Below are positions 33,186-39,771 of a DNA stretch of 64,000 nt, piece after piece. This DNA comes from Paenibacillus silvestris. Lineage in GTDB: Bacteria > Bacillota > Bacilli > Paenibacillales > NBRC-103111. The notes below the pieces were generated by a model. The model was not told the origin of the DNA. It ran no database searches and saw only the letters and a list, made by a program, of their open reading frames with translations. The stretch lies in the NCBI RefSeq assembly GCF_009882985.1, contig NZ_WTUZ01000040.1, positions 558,001 to 622,000 of the forward strand, given 5' to 3'. The position numbers were made by a program, and so were the translations under genes. The first letter of the stretch is position 1; each line of letters opens with the position of its first letter.

Positions 33186-34490
33186 ATGATGAAAGATCCC
33201 ATCGTCATACAGAACAAATTAAGAGAAGCTATGGGGCATCTCGAGAAAAGGTTCATGGAGCGGGAAGAACTCATCCGAGTTTTGCTCCTTGCCAGCATGA
33301 GCGGTGAACATGTTCTTTTGGTCGGACCTCCCGGTTCGGCGAAATCACAGCTGGCTCGAGCGACAGCAGAATTATTCGGCAATGAGCCCTATTACGACTA
33401 TTTATTGACTCGCTTCACTACACCAGACGAGCTATTCGGCCCAGTCTCCTTGCAAAAATTAAAACAAGATGAGTACAGTCGCCTCACGGAAGGATATCTG
33501 CCTAGCGCGCGTTTCGCCTTCCTTGATGAAATATTCAAAGCAAACAGTGCGATTCTCAACTCACTCTTATCGATATTAAATGAGCGCGTTTTCTTCAATG
33601 GACGTCTGAAGCAGCCGTCACCGCTGTTATTTTTAATGGCAGCCTCCAATGAATTGCCAGAAGATAACGAGCAGCTAGCTGCACTTTACGATCGCTTCTT
33701 GTTCCGGTTTGAGGTCGAATATGTTAAGCAAATTTCCAGCTTCGAGCTGATGTTTCAGGCGCCAAGATCACCTCTTCCCACTTTGCTTTCAACAGAGAAC
33801 ATTAACCAATTGAAAACACAAGCTATGGATGTGCACTTGCCAGATGCTTTGATCTACATGCTCTTCCAATTGAAAACAGCCCTGCACGAGAAAGAATATG
33901 TGCTCTCGGACAGGCGCTGGAATAAAATTGGTCACACTTGGAAAATCTCAGCCGCCATTCATGGGCGAAGTTCGGTTGGCGTTTGGGATACCGTCCTCAC
34001 TCCCCATATGCTTTGGGATTTTCCAGAAGATTTGCCTGAGGTTAAAGCCGTTTTTGATACGTTATTTCAGGATATGCTCAAACGCGAGATGGAACAGGAG
34101 CTTCCTTTACAGCAGTACAATATGACAGTTAAAAAGTGGCTCGACAAGGAAGATGAGCTCCACGCCTTCCAATTTAAAAAAGAAATCGGCGGTTCCTTAT
34201 CCAAAGAGGCCGCTGAACGTCTTAAAGGCAGCTTGGAAGAATGCCGCACTGAACTTGAGGATACAGCACGCAGTTTGCGAGGCAGACTCGTCTCTTGGCA
34301 GGAAAAAGAAAAGAAACTGCCTGAATGGATTGCCTCACAATCCATTTTCCTGCAGCATCCCGAGCAATATGCCGTTAAATTTACTCACCTTCGTATCCAG
34401 GGTGAACGCATTTTACAATCCATTCAAGGCTTATATCGCACATTGTTTGACCGTGAAATTCCGGGAATCGTGTACGACTATACCCTTTAA
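33186..34490 (+). CDS. MoxR-family AAA+ ATPase, RavA-like
   Basis: 434 residues from ATG 33186 behind AAGGGGGAC; a longer start at 33129 lacks a site. Walker A GPPGSAKS (47-54), Walker B AFLDEIFK (111-118), a sensor 1 Asn in MAASNELPE and an Arg-rich LYDRFLFRFEV segment match the RavA branch of MoxR ATPases. After residue 300 comes a helical region typical of RavA C-terminal parts. With the VWA gene directly downstream it forms a RavA-ViaA-type pair, thought to act as a chaperone for metal or respiratory complexes. The exact client here is unknown. Confidence 0.88.
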   Translation: MMKDPIVIQNKLREAMGHLEKRFMEREELIRVLLLASMSGEHVLLVGPPGSAKSQLARATAELFGNEPYYDYLLTRFTTPDELFGPVSLQKLKQDEYSRLTEGYLPSARFAFLDEIFKANSAILNSLLSILNERVFFNGRLKQPSPLLFLMAASNELPEDNEQLAALYDRFLFRFEVEYVKQISSFELMFQAPRSPLPTLLSTENINQLKTQAMDVHLPDALIYMLFQLKTALHEKEYVLSDRRWNKIGHTWKISAAIHGRSSVGVWDTVLTPHMLWDFPEDLPEVKAVFDTLFQDMLKREMEQELPLQQYNMTVKKWLDKEDELHAFQFKKEIGGSLSKEAAERLKGSLEECRTELEDTARSLRGRLVSWQEKEKKLPEWIASQSIFLQHPEQYAVKFTHLRIQGERILQSIQGLYRTLFDREIPGIVYDYTL

Positions 34491-34501
34491 GAGGTTACGC
34501 T

Positions 34502-36211
34502 ATGATCATACGCTGCACACGGGTCGATCGGTATGTGTTTGAGGGCTACGTTCATTCTTCCCGCGTCGCTCAGGAGTGGATGCGCGAAGCAATACGGCAA
34601 GCTCCTTGGTTTTCGATAGAACTGTTTGCCGATTTCTTCATGTGCTTTTATTTAACGAAACCTGAGATCGATGCTGCCTCTGAGGAGACACCTTTCCACC
34701 GCTGGATGGTGCTAACCTTGACCAAGCAATACTTCTATGTCTCCATTCATCCACGCACCATCGGACAAGTGAACGCTTCTTTCAAGACGGCACTCAAAGC
34801 GTTGATGTGGCTGACAGAATCGTATGAGAAAGAAGTGAAAAAACGTCAAAAGGAACAGCAGCAAGTCGGTATCGGTCTAGAGAAAAAACAGCAGATGAGC
34901 GGTCAAGAGGACCAAAGCGTTAGCGAGCGGCTCACCGACAAGCAAATTGAGAAGCTGCGGCTTGTCGGTTATACCCTGCAGCAAGGAAAACGAGCTGTCG
35001 AAGACAAGCAAGAAGCCTCCGACTCGCGGCCGCTTGTTGTAGAAGAAATACGCGCGTTGAAACAGCGTATTCTGGAACTGCAAGGCGAGCTGCGCACGGA
35101 GTTCATGAAACGCGACAAGCTGAAAGCGAAGCTGCGCAAGGCGGAAGAGGAACTCGAGCGCCGCAAGCGGCAGCTGGATCGCATGAGCGCCCGCGACCTC
35201 GCCGCGATGCAAGAGCTTGAGTCCGAGCTAGGCGACTGGCTCGGACGATCTTTGAAGGAGACGCTGTCCCTCGAAGAGGCGGACAGCTTTAATGTGCACG
35301 AGCTCGTGCAGGCGAGTCAGCGGCTCGCGAACCGGCGCTGGGGCAGCGAGCTGGGTAAGCTGCGGAGGCAGACATTCGAGCACTACGTGCAGTGGATTGA
35401 CAAGCTGAAGCGCAGCAAGGACTTGGTGGCTTTCTTGCAGGAGGTGGGCCGCAACATCCATCATCTGCGGGTTCAGCGGAAGAAGCAGCGCTCGCCGTAT
35501 GTACCTGAATCTTACGATGATTTGCGGCAATCCGGAGACATCGCGCATTTGCTTCCCAGCGAAGCCAGCCTGCTCGCGGACGAAGATTTTGAGCCTTATT
35601 TTCTCGTCAAATGGATGGAAAATAAGCTCATGACCTACAACTACAGCGGCTCCTCGCCAGAACCGCAAAAAGGTCCCGTGATCTGTATGCTCGACACGTC
35701 GCATTCGATGCGCGGCAGCAAGCTCCGGCTTGCTCAGCTGTTTACCGCGACCTTCGCCTCTTTCGCGCTTCTTGAGCGGCGGGACTTCGTCCTGCTGCTG
35801 TTCGGCGCCAAAGGCGAGCTTGTCGAGCACGTCTTGTCCTATAAGCGTCCCGACTGGGATCGCTTCTACGGCCTTGCGCAGCTCGCCTTCGGCGGCGGGA
35901 CGAACTTCGACGCCCCGCTCGGCAGAGGCATGGACATCGTTCAGCATCAGCCGCAGTTTCACGATGCTGACTTCGTGATGGTCACCGATGGCGTTGGCCA
36001 AATCTCCAAAGCGACGCAACAGAAGCTCGCGCTGCTGGGCCACAAGAAGCAGCTGCGCCTGCATTCCCTGATCATCGGCTCCGCCCGCCAGCATCTAGCG
36101 CACAAATACGAGATTGTCGGTGTTTCGCATCAGGTGCGATTTGCAACTGCTTGGGACATGCAGGATCCCGTTAAGGATGAGCTGCTGCTAGATGTGTTTG
36201 GGAAGCGATAA
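34502..36211 (+). CDS. VWA-domain protein, ViaA-like partner of the MoxR ATPase
   Basis: 569 residues. The C-terminal VWA domain carries the MIDAS motif DTSHS (398-402), the Thr of GGGTNFDAP and VMVTDG. Residues about 180-246 are a charged coiled coil (KLKAKLRKAEEELERRKRQL), which makes the protein longer than Escherichia coli ViaA (483). It lies 11 bases after the RavA-like gene with AAGAGG at its start, so the two are coupled. The last two-thirds are visibly richer in GC than the flanks. Closed by a terminator. Confidence 0.86.
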   Translation: MIIRCTRVDRYVFEGYVHSSRVAQEWMREAIRQAPWFSIELFADFFMCFYLTKPEIDAASEETPFHRWMVLTLTKQYFYVSIHPRTIGQVNASFKTALKALMWLTESYEKEVKKRQKEQQQVGIGLEKKQQMSGQEDQSVSERLTDKQIEKLRLVGYTLQQGKRAVEDKQEASDSRPLVVEEIRALKQRILELQGELRTEFMKRDKLKAKLRKAEEELERRKRQLDRMSARDLAAMQELESELGDWLGRSLKETLSLEEADSFNVHELVQASQRLANRRWGSELGKLRRQTFEHYVQWIDKLKRSKDLVAFLQEVGRNIHHLRVQRKKQRSPYVPESYDDLRQSGDIAHLLPSEASLLADEDFEPYFLVKWMENKLMTYNYSGSSPEPQKGPVICMLDTSHSMRGSKLRLAQLFTATFASFALLERRDFVLLLFGAKGELVEHVLSYKRPDWDRFYGLAQLAFGGGTNFDAPLGRGMDIVQHQPQFHDADFVMVTDGVGQISKATQQKLALLGHKKQLRLHSLIIGSARQHLAHKYEIVGVSHQVRFATAWDMQDPVKDELLLDVFGKR

Positions 36212-36219
36212 TCATAGCA

Positions 36220-36263
36220 AATAATCCCCTGATTGCCTCATGGGCCTTTCGGGGGATTATTTA
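36220..36263 (+). terminator. Hairpin terminator after the RavA/ViaA pair
   Basis: Arms AATAATCCCC (36220-36229) and GGGGATTATT (36252-36261) pair perfectly and are followed by TTAT. Confidence 0.8.
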
Positions 36264-36265
36264 TG

Positions 36266-36297
36266 CGCAAATAAATAAGGACCCCTTTCGGAGTCCT
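36266..36297 (-). terminator. Hairpin terminator for the broken minus-strand gene
   Basis: On the minus strand, AGGACTCC pairs with GGGGTCCT with one mismatch on a GAAA loop, followed by TATTTATTT. It sits 18 bases after the stop at 36315. Confidence 0.6.
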
Positions 36298-36314
36298 CAT
36301 GACGGTGAATAGAT

Positions 36315-36553
36315 TTATGGTACTATGCTTTGAACCTTACTCAGCTCGGTTTCGACCTCATCAACACTATTGCAGTACCTGACTACATTAATGATTTCTG
36401 CGGCACATCTCTTCGCTTCCATACGGATTCAACAACAACTTCCCTTGGTGTAAATGTAAATTGTCTTTGACACGACACCTCTCTGCTTTCACCGTCAAAG
36501 ATAGTATGTCCGCTCACTTCTGTTTTATGTATGTAAAAGTAAAAAAATATCAT
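36315..36553 (-). pseudogene. Probable frameshifted small gene, unknown family
   Basis: Two overlapping short frames read as one protein if a single frameshift is allowed. The upstream frame (36553-36383, 56 codons) contains IHKTEVSGHTIFDGESREV and FTFTPREVVVESVW; the downstream frame (36422-36315, 35 codons) contains KRCAAEIINVVRYCNSVDEV and ELSKVQSIVP. Joined near 36425 they give roughly 80-90 residues: a beta-like first half and a helical end. A terminator follows. Neither frame alone has a good ribosome site. The parent family is not recognised; two real tiny overlapping genes, or chance, remain possible. Confidence 0.4.
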
Positions 36554-36620
36554 GTCCTCAACGGTTGTTAACTCCCCGCCGCTCCAAACGCGCCGTTAAT
36601 TGATTCAAGAATTCTACTGG

Positions 36621-36802
36621 GGAACTACAGTCCGTTATATCACTGAAAATCGGCATGTTCCGCCTTCAGTGGGAAGTACAGTCCGCTATTTCGCTAAATT
36701 CACCAGAAAAACATGCCAAGGAGTGTGAATAAAGCCCTATAGTTCCTCACGAGAGGAAACAGCTCGTATTCCTCCAAATAGCGGACTCCAGTTCCGTTAT
36801 AG
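36621..36802. repeat. Degenerate intergenic repeat, copy A
   Basis: Contains GAACTACAGTCCGTTAT and GAAGTACAGTCCGCTATTTC in direct orientation about 50 bases apart, and the inverted form AAATAGCGGACTCCAGTTCC about 85 bases further on. The motif 'GTCCGCTATTT' with an adjacent 'CAG/CTG' element recurs at 47.8 and 59.4 kb. Together with the terminators and the broken gene this fills the 677-base gap 36212-36888. Confidence 0.5.
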
Positions 36803-36888
36803 TATAGCCTCCGCTAGATTCTTATCAGCTCAACACGGATACTTCGCCGCGAAACTACCACACTACGATCGTGTGCTATCTTCCACTC

Positions 36889-37098
36889 TCACTCATTCGA
36901 CTGTATCAAATCTTTGATTGTCTGGAGCGATACGCCCGTCTCATGATAAACTTCAATCAGCGTAGCCCCTGGATGGTTCCGAACATAGTCCTTGACCTTA
37001 TGGGACTCGTCCAGCAGTAGCTGTGCACATGGTTTACAACGTTTTTCAAATTTCGTTATGAATAGTTTTCCGCATGCTTCACAGTTGCTAAGTGACAT
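36889..37098 (-). CDS. Small zinc-ribbon protein, YvyF-like
   Basis: 69 residues from ATG 37098, behind GGAAGGTG; the longer open frame has no ribosome site. The N-terminal ribbon has CEACGKLF and CKPCAQLL. The C-terminal half (VKDYVRNHPGATLIEVYHET, GVSLQTIKDLI) resembles a short helix-turn-helix. This plan matches the YvyF-type 'flagellar operon protein' family, though it is shorter than the Bacillus protein and no flagellar genes are nearby. A regulatory or adaptor function is possible but unproven. Last gene after the MOSC gene, 107 bases downstream of it. Confidence 0.7.
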   Translation of the reverse strand: MSLSNCEACGKLFITKFEKRCKPCAQLLLDESHKVKDYVRNHPGATLIEVYHETGVSLQTIKDLIQSNE

Positions 37099-37205
37099 TT
37101 CTCTACACCTTCCAAAGCCAATTATTACCAGACTATTTCTAATTCGAAATAGCTTTCGAAACAACGCGCTGTTTTGAGGGGGTAGCTTGGCAACATATTG
37201 CAAAA

Positions 37206-37742
37206 TTATAGGTGAATCTCAATATGATCTCCAGGCTTTATTTCACCGGGACATTCAACATAAGCGACGATCCCCCTGCTTTTTTGCGCTTGTATGACAA
37301 ATTGCTTCGTTAAACTTTTGTCATCATAATGTTCCGCGATCACTCTGCCAGGTCCCGCACAGGGCACATTTTCTCCTTCGCATACTAGTCCGCCGCCGCT
37401 TGAGAGCATCATTCGAATGCCCATAGGAAGCTTGGTTAATTCAGGAGCACCACTCACCAGAATGTTTGCCCCCAGCCACTCAGGTCGAATCGTTTGGACG
37501 CCTAGTCTGTCTGCAATTCCTTGAAGCTCCTCGACAGATACAAGGCTAAGCTGCCGACGGTTCATGATCTCCGTGCCTCTCTTATACATGGGCTGTCTCG
37601 AGTCAGCTTTGGCCAATACGCCAAAATGTCTGTCTCCTTCCATACCTCCGAAATTCAGCTCTACTCCGTCAATTTCCCTCGTCACAAATGTTGCTGGATT
37701 ATCAGCGATAAGTACAGCTTCAACTTTTACGATCATCATCAT
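37206..37742 (-). CDS. MOSC-domain protein
   Basis: 178 residues with the MOSC signature: FGGMEGDRHFGV, then RQLSLVSVEELQGIA, the GANILVSG segment, and a Cys in ENVPCAGPG. MOSC domains relate to molybdenum-cofactor sulfurases and bind sulfur or Moco. Stand-alone bacterial proteins such as YiiM and YuaD take part in reduction of N-hydroxylated compounds or Moco handling. The next gene upstream is the PIG-L deacetylase gene, 37 bases away. Start within a run of three ATG codons; the first is given. Confidence 0.85.
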   Translation of the reverse strand: MMMIVKVEAVLIADNPATFVTREIDGVELNFGGMEGDRHFGVLAKADSRQPMYKRGTEIMNRRQLSLVSVEELQGIADRLGVQTIRPEWLGANILVSGAPELTKLPMGIRMMLSSGGGLVCEGENVPCAGPGRVIAEHYDDKSLTKQFVIQAQKSRGIVAYVECPGEIKPGDHIEIHL

Positions 37743-37779
37743 TTATGCCTACCCGCCTTGTCCAAAATTTCTTTGCAGC

Positions 37780-38457
37780 CTAATGCCTACCCGCCATCTC
37801 CGGCCACATGACACCATTTTCCCATCCAAGTACAAAAGCTTCCCATCTGCGCGCCTCCGAAAAAACATCAACATCACCAAAATACTTGGCAATAGCTATG
37901 TGCTGGGTCGCATGAGCTTTCAAGGCAGTTGCTTTGACAGCCCAGCCAGATTCTGTATCAACGACGATTGAAGGCTCAAGTCCCCGCTCCTGCGTAAATC
38001 CGGACGCCGCATAATAGAGCCTGCGAACGCTTGGACATTTCCCGCTTAATACAGCAGCCGTCGAAGCTTTGGAGATGGTTACGTGGTCTGGATGACCATT
38101 CCCGCCATCTTCTGCAAAACTGAACACATTTTCTATTTCATACCGTTGTATAAAAGAAATAACCCCGGCGACTAGCTCATCGAAATTAATATTTGCCAAT
38201 TGACCGTCCGGGAAGCCCAAATGCTCCACAATTGAAATCCCTAGCACTTCAGCAGCAACGTTCATTTCTTCTTCCCTCAGCCTAGCAAGCTCCGACTTAT
38301 CCGCGGCCCGCTCTAACCCATGTCGACCAGCGTCTCCTCGAGTTGCTAACAGCAAAGCGGGTCTGCTGCCTTCATCCGCGTACTTGCGAATTAAACATCC
38401 GCTCAGAAATGTCTCATCATCCGGATGCGCATATACAAAACCATATTGAGTTCCCAT
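37780..38457 (-). CDS. PIG-L/LmbE-family N-deacetylase
   Basis: 225 residues. The zinc motif AHPDDE (residues 10-15), followed by SGCLIRKYA, and the second ligand motif HPDHVTISKA identify the PIG-L (LmbE) deacetylase family, which removes acetyl groups from N-acetylglucosamine-type substrates. Relatives include BshB of bacillithiol synthesis and antibiotic-tailoring enzymes. Bacillithiol is plausible because a BrxC gene is present in the window, but the specific substrate is not proven. The ATG at 38457 is given; GTG 38469 and TTG 38463 are alternatives nearer GGAG. Confidence 0.82.
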   Translation of the reverse strand: MGTQYGFVYAHPDDETFLSGCLIRKYADEGSRPALLLATRGDAGRHGLERAADKSELARLREEEMNVAAEVLGISIVEHLGFPDGQLANINFDELVAGVISFIQRYEIENVFSFAEDGGNGHPDHVTISKASTAAVLSGKCPSVRRLYYAASGFTQERGLEPSIVVDTESGWAVKATALKAHATQHIAIAKYFGDVDVFSEARRWEAFVLGWENGVMWPEMAGRH

Positions 38458-38480
38458 CTTCAAGTTCACTCCGTTTTCTT

Positions 38481-38849
38481 TTATGTAAAATTTGCGGGCG
38501 GATACACTTTTTCAATCATATAAATGGCTCGATCCCAAGGCATCGTCATCTCAGTCTGTTCCTCTAAATCCATCAAGCTGACTTCATTCTCCGCCTTGCC
38601 GCTGTCACTTATCGAAATGACAAAGCGCATGCCAAGCCCTATCGCTATATGTTTCCCAGAATCGTATGTCAGACACTCTATTCTTACCCCAATACCAACT
38701 AGTTGCAATTCATTCGTTAGTTCACTTATCCGCTCATTCGCTTCCGTTGAAGCTTTAGGTGTTAACAGAATTACACTGGCCTGTTCGAGGTGATTCATGA
38801 ACCGACTCTCATCTTCCGGACTCTCATACCTTTGGTTGCTGTTTCCCAT
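38481..38849 (-). CDS. Hypothetical protein resembling a stand-alone class II aaRS anticodon-binding domain
   Basis: 122 residues. The order of elements resembles the alpha/beta anticodon-binding domain of ThrRS/ProRS/GlyRS/HisRS: a first strand (SVILLTPKASTEANERISEL), LVGIGVRIECLTYDSGKH, GLGMRFVISISD and NEVSLMDLEEQTEMTMPWD. There is no catalytic aaRS domain anywhere near. Similarity is by pattern, not strong identity, so the fold call is tentative. It is the first gene of a minus-strand unit that continues with the PIG-L gene 23 bases later, and lies directly behind a promoter, short leader peptide and intrinsic terminator. Confidence 0.65.
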   Translation of the reverse strand: MGNSNQRYESPEDESRFMNHLEQASVILLTPKASTEANERISELTNELQLVGIGVRIECLTYDSGKHIAIGLGMRFVISISDSGKAENEVSLMDLEEQTEMTMPWDRAIYMIEKVYPPANFT

Positions 38850-38877
38850 ACCTTCACCTAGCCCCTTCTCCCGAGAT

Positions 38878-38909
38878 AAAAAAACGCGCCGGACCTATGG
38901 TCCTGCGCG
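38878..38909 (-). terminator. Strong intrinsic terminator upstream of the 122-residue gene (attenuator arm)
   Basis: On the minus strand, CGCGCAGGACC and GGTCCGGCGCG pair on an ATA loop, with one mismatched pair, and are followed by seven T. It lies between the promoter at 39064-39092 and the start codon at 38849, so transcription must read through it to reach the operon. Confidence 0.85.
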
Positions 38910-38983
38910 AATTGCTATCCCGCAGGGAGGCCAACGCGAAATGCGTTAGCCCACCCTGATAAGTTCAGGTATGTGCTAACGCC
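38902..38983 (-). promoter_or_regulatory. Alternative-pairing leader segments of a putative attenuator
   Basis: Five short segments can pair in two exclusive ways on the minus strand. Segment 1 (GGCGTTAGC, 38975-38983) pairs with segment 2 (GCTAACGC, 38943-38950). Segment 2 can instead pair with segment 3 (GCGTTGGCC, 38929-38937). Segment 4 (CCTGCG, 38921-38926) pairs with segment 5 (CGCAGG, 38902-38907), which is also the left arm of the terminator. Segment 1 contains the stop codon of the leader peptide, so a paused ribosome could mask it. The layout is that of a translation-controlled attenuator; function is inferred. Confidence 0.6.
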
Positions 38984-39026
38984 TATAAAAATAATGAAAT
39001 TGTACGAACCAAGTTGTCTTATTCAT
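38976..39026 (-). CDS. Putative leader peptide, 16 residues
   Basis: ATG 39026 behind GAAGGAG, reading MNKTTWFVQFHYFYRR and stopping inside pairing segment 1. Seven of 16 residues are aromatic or His (W, F, F, H, Y, F, Y) and the peptide ends in two Arg. Such peptides act by ribosome stalling in response to an amino acid shortage or a ribosome-binding antibiotic. Which signal applies here cannot be told from sequence. Confidence 0.6.
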   Translation of the reverse strand: MNKTTWFVQFHYFYRR

Positions 39027-39063
39027 ATTGATTCGACTCCTTCACTTTCAATGATTATTACTG

Positions 39064-39092
39064 ATTATAGTGAGGGGTTGTCAGCATTGCAA
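39064..39092 (-). promoter_or_regulatory. Sigma-A promoter of the leader-controlled operon
   Basis: Minus strand -35 TTGCAA (39087-39092), a 17-base spacer and -10 TATAAT (39064-39069). Transcription should begin near 39057, giving a leader of about 200 bases before the first large gene. Confidence 0.75.
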
Positions 39093-39112
39093 CAACTTTT
39101 TTCTTAAATAGG

Positions 39113-39592
39113 TTACGCTATAACTGCTTCAATATCTGGTGCAATATCAGAAGGTTCCGTTCTCGCGCTGTATTGTTTGACTACATTTCCTTTTGCATCT
39201 ACAAGGAATTTCACGAAGTTCCATTCAATATCGTTAGTAGCATAAGGTTCTGGTGTGTGGCTTAGCAAATAAGTGAACAAAGGATGAGCGTTTTCACCTT
39301 TCACATCCACTTTGGCAAACATCGGGAAAGTGACGTTGTAATTAAGCTCGCAGAAGCTTTGGATCTCTTCATTAGTCCCAGGCTCTTGCCCTGCAAATTG
39401 ATTACAAGGGAATCCTAGAACAACAAGGCCCTTCTCCTGGTATTGCTCATATAAACTCTGCAACCCTTTGTAATGAGGCGTTAGGCCGCAGGCGCTTGCT
39501 GTATTGACAATGAGTAATGCTTTCCCTTTGTAATCCGAAAGTGACTTCGTTTCTCCCGTGATGGTCTGAACCTCAATATCATAAATGGACAC
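39113..39592 (-). CDS. Glutathione peroxidase-family thiol peroxidase
   Basis: 159 residues, the usual length of bacterial GPx-like proteins (BsaA type). The peroxidatic Cys35 is in NTASACGLTPHY, with the conserved GFPCNQFAGQEPG block holding the active-site Gln and the resolving-Cys region, and WNFVKFLVD holding the Trp and Asn of the catalytic tetrad. These Cys-type enzymes reduce peroxides with thioredoxin in the cytosol. The GTG start at 39592 lies nine bases after GGAG. No terminator is seen before the promoter of the next unit. Confidence 0.93.
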   Translation of the reverse strand: MSIYDIEVQTITGETKSLSDYKGKALLIVNTASACGLTPHYKGLQSLYEQYQEKGLVVLGFPCNQFAGQEPGTNEEIQSFCELNYNVTFPMFAKVDVKGENAHPLFTYLLSHTPEPYATNDIEWNFVKFLVDAKGNVVKQYSARTEPSDIAPDIEAVIA

Positions 39593-39771
39593 CGCAATCT
39601 ACTCCTTCAACGATAAAATAACTACTTGTCCATTATAGCATTGTTTCCCATCACCCCCAAATATCATAACGTAACATGGTTTAGCTTCCCATATCCTGAC
39701 AGGTGTGTTATATTGTTTACCTGTTTATTCGCAAAATAGACACAACATCTGATCTTAGGAGGTAACTGATC

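Noticed and set aside
35228..36094. 288-codon minus-strand frame opposite the VWA gene
   Set aside because: It results from the GC-rich stretch of the real gene; no ribosome site or recognisable domain, and the plus-strand product has a clear MIDAS motif.
38878..39060. Leader considered as T-box or other known riboswitch
   Set aside because: No T-box sequence (TGG-containing conserved bulge) or specifier loop was seen; a short peptide frame with alternative stems explains the layout better.
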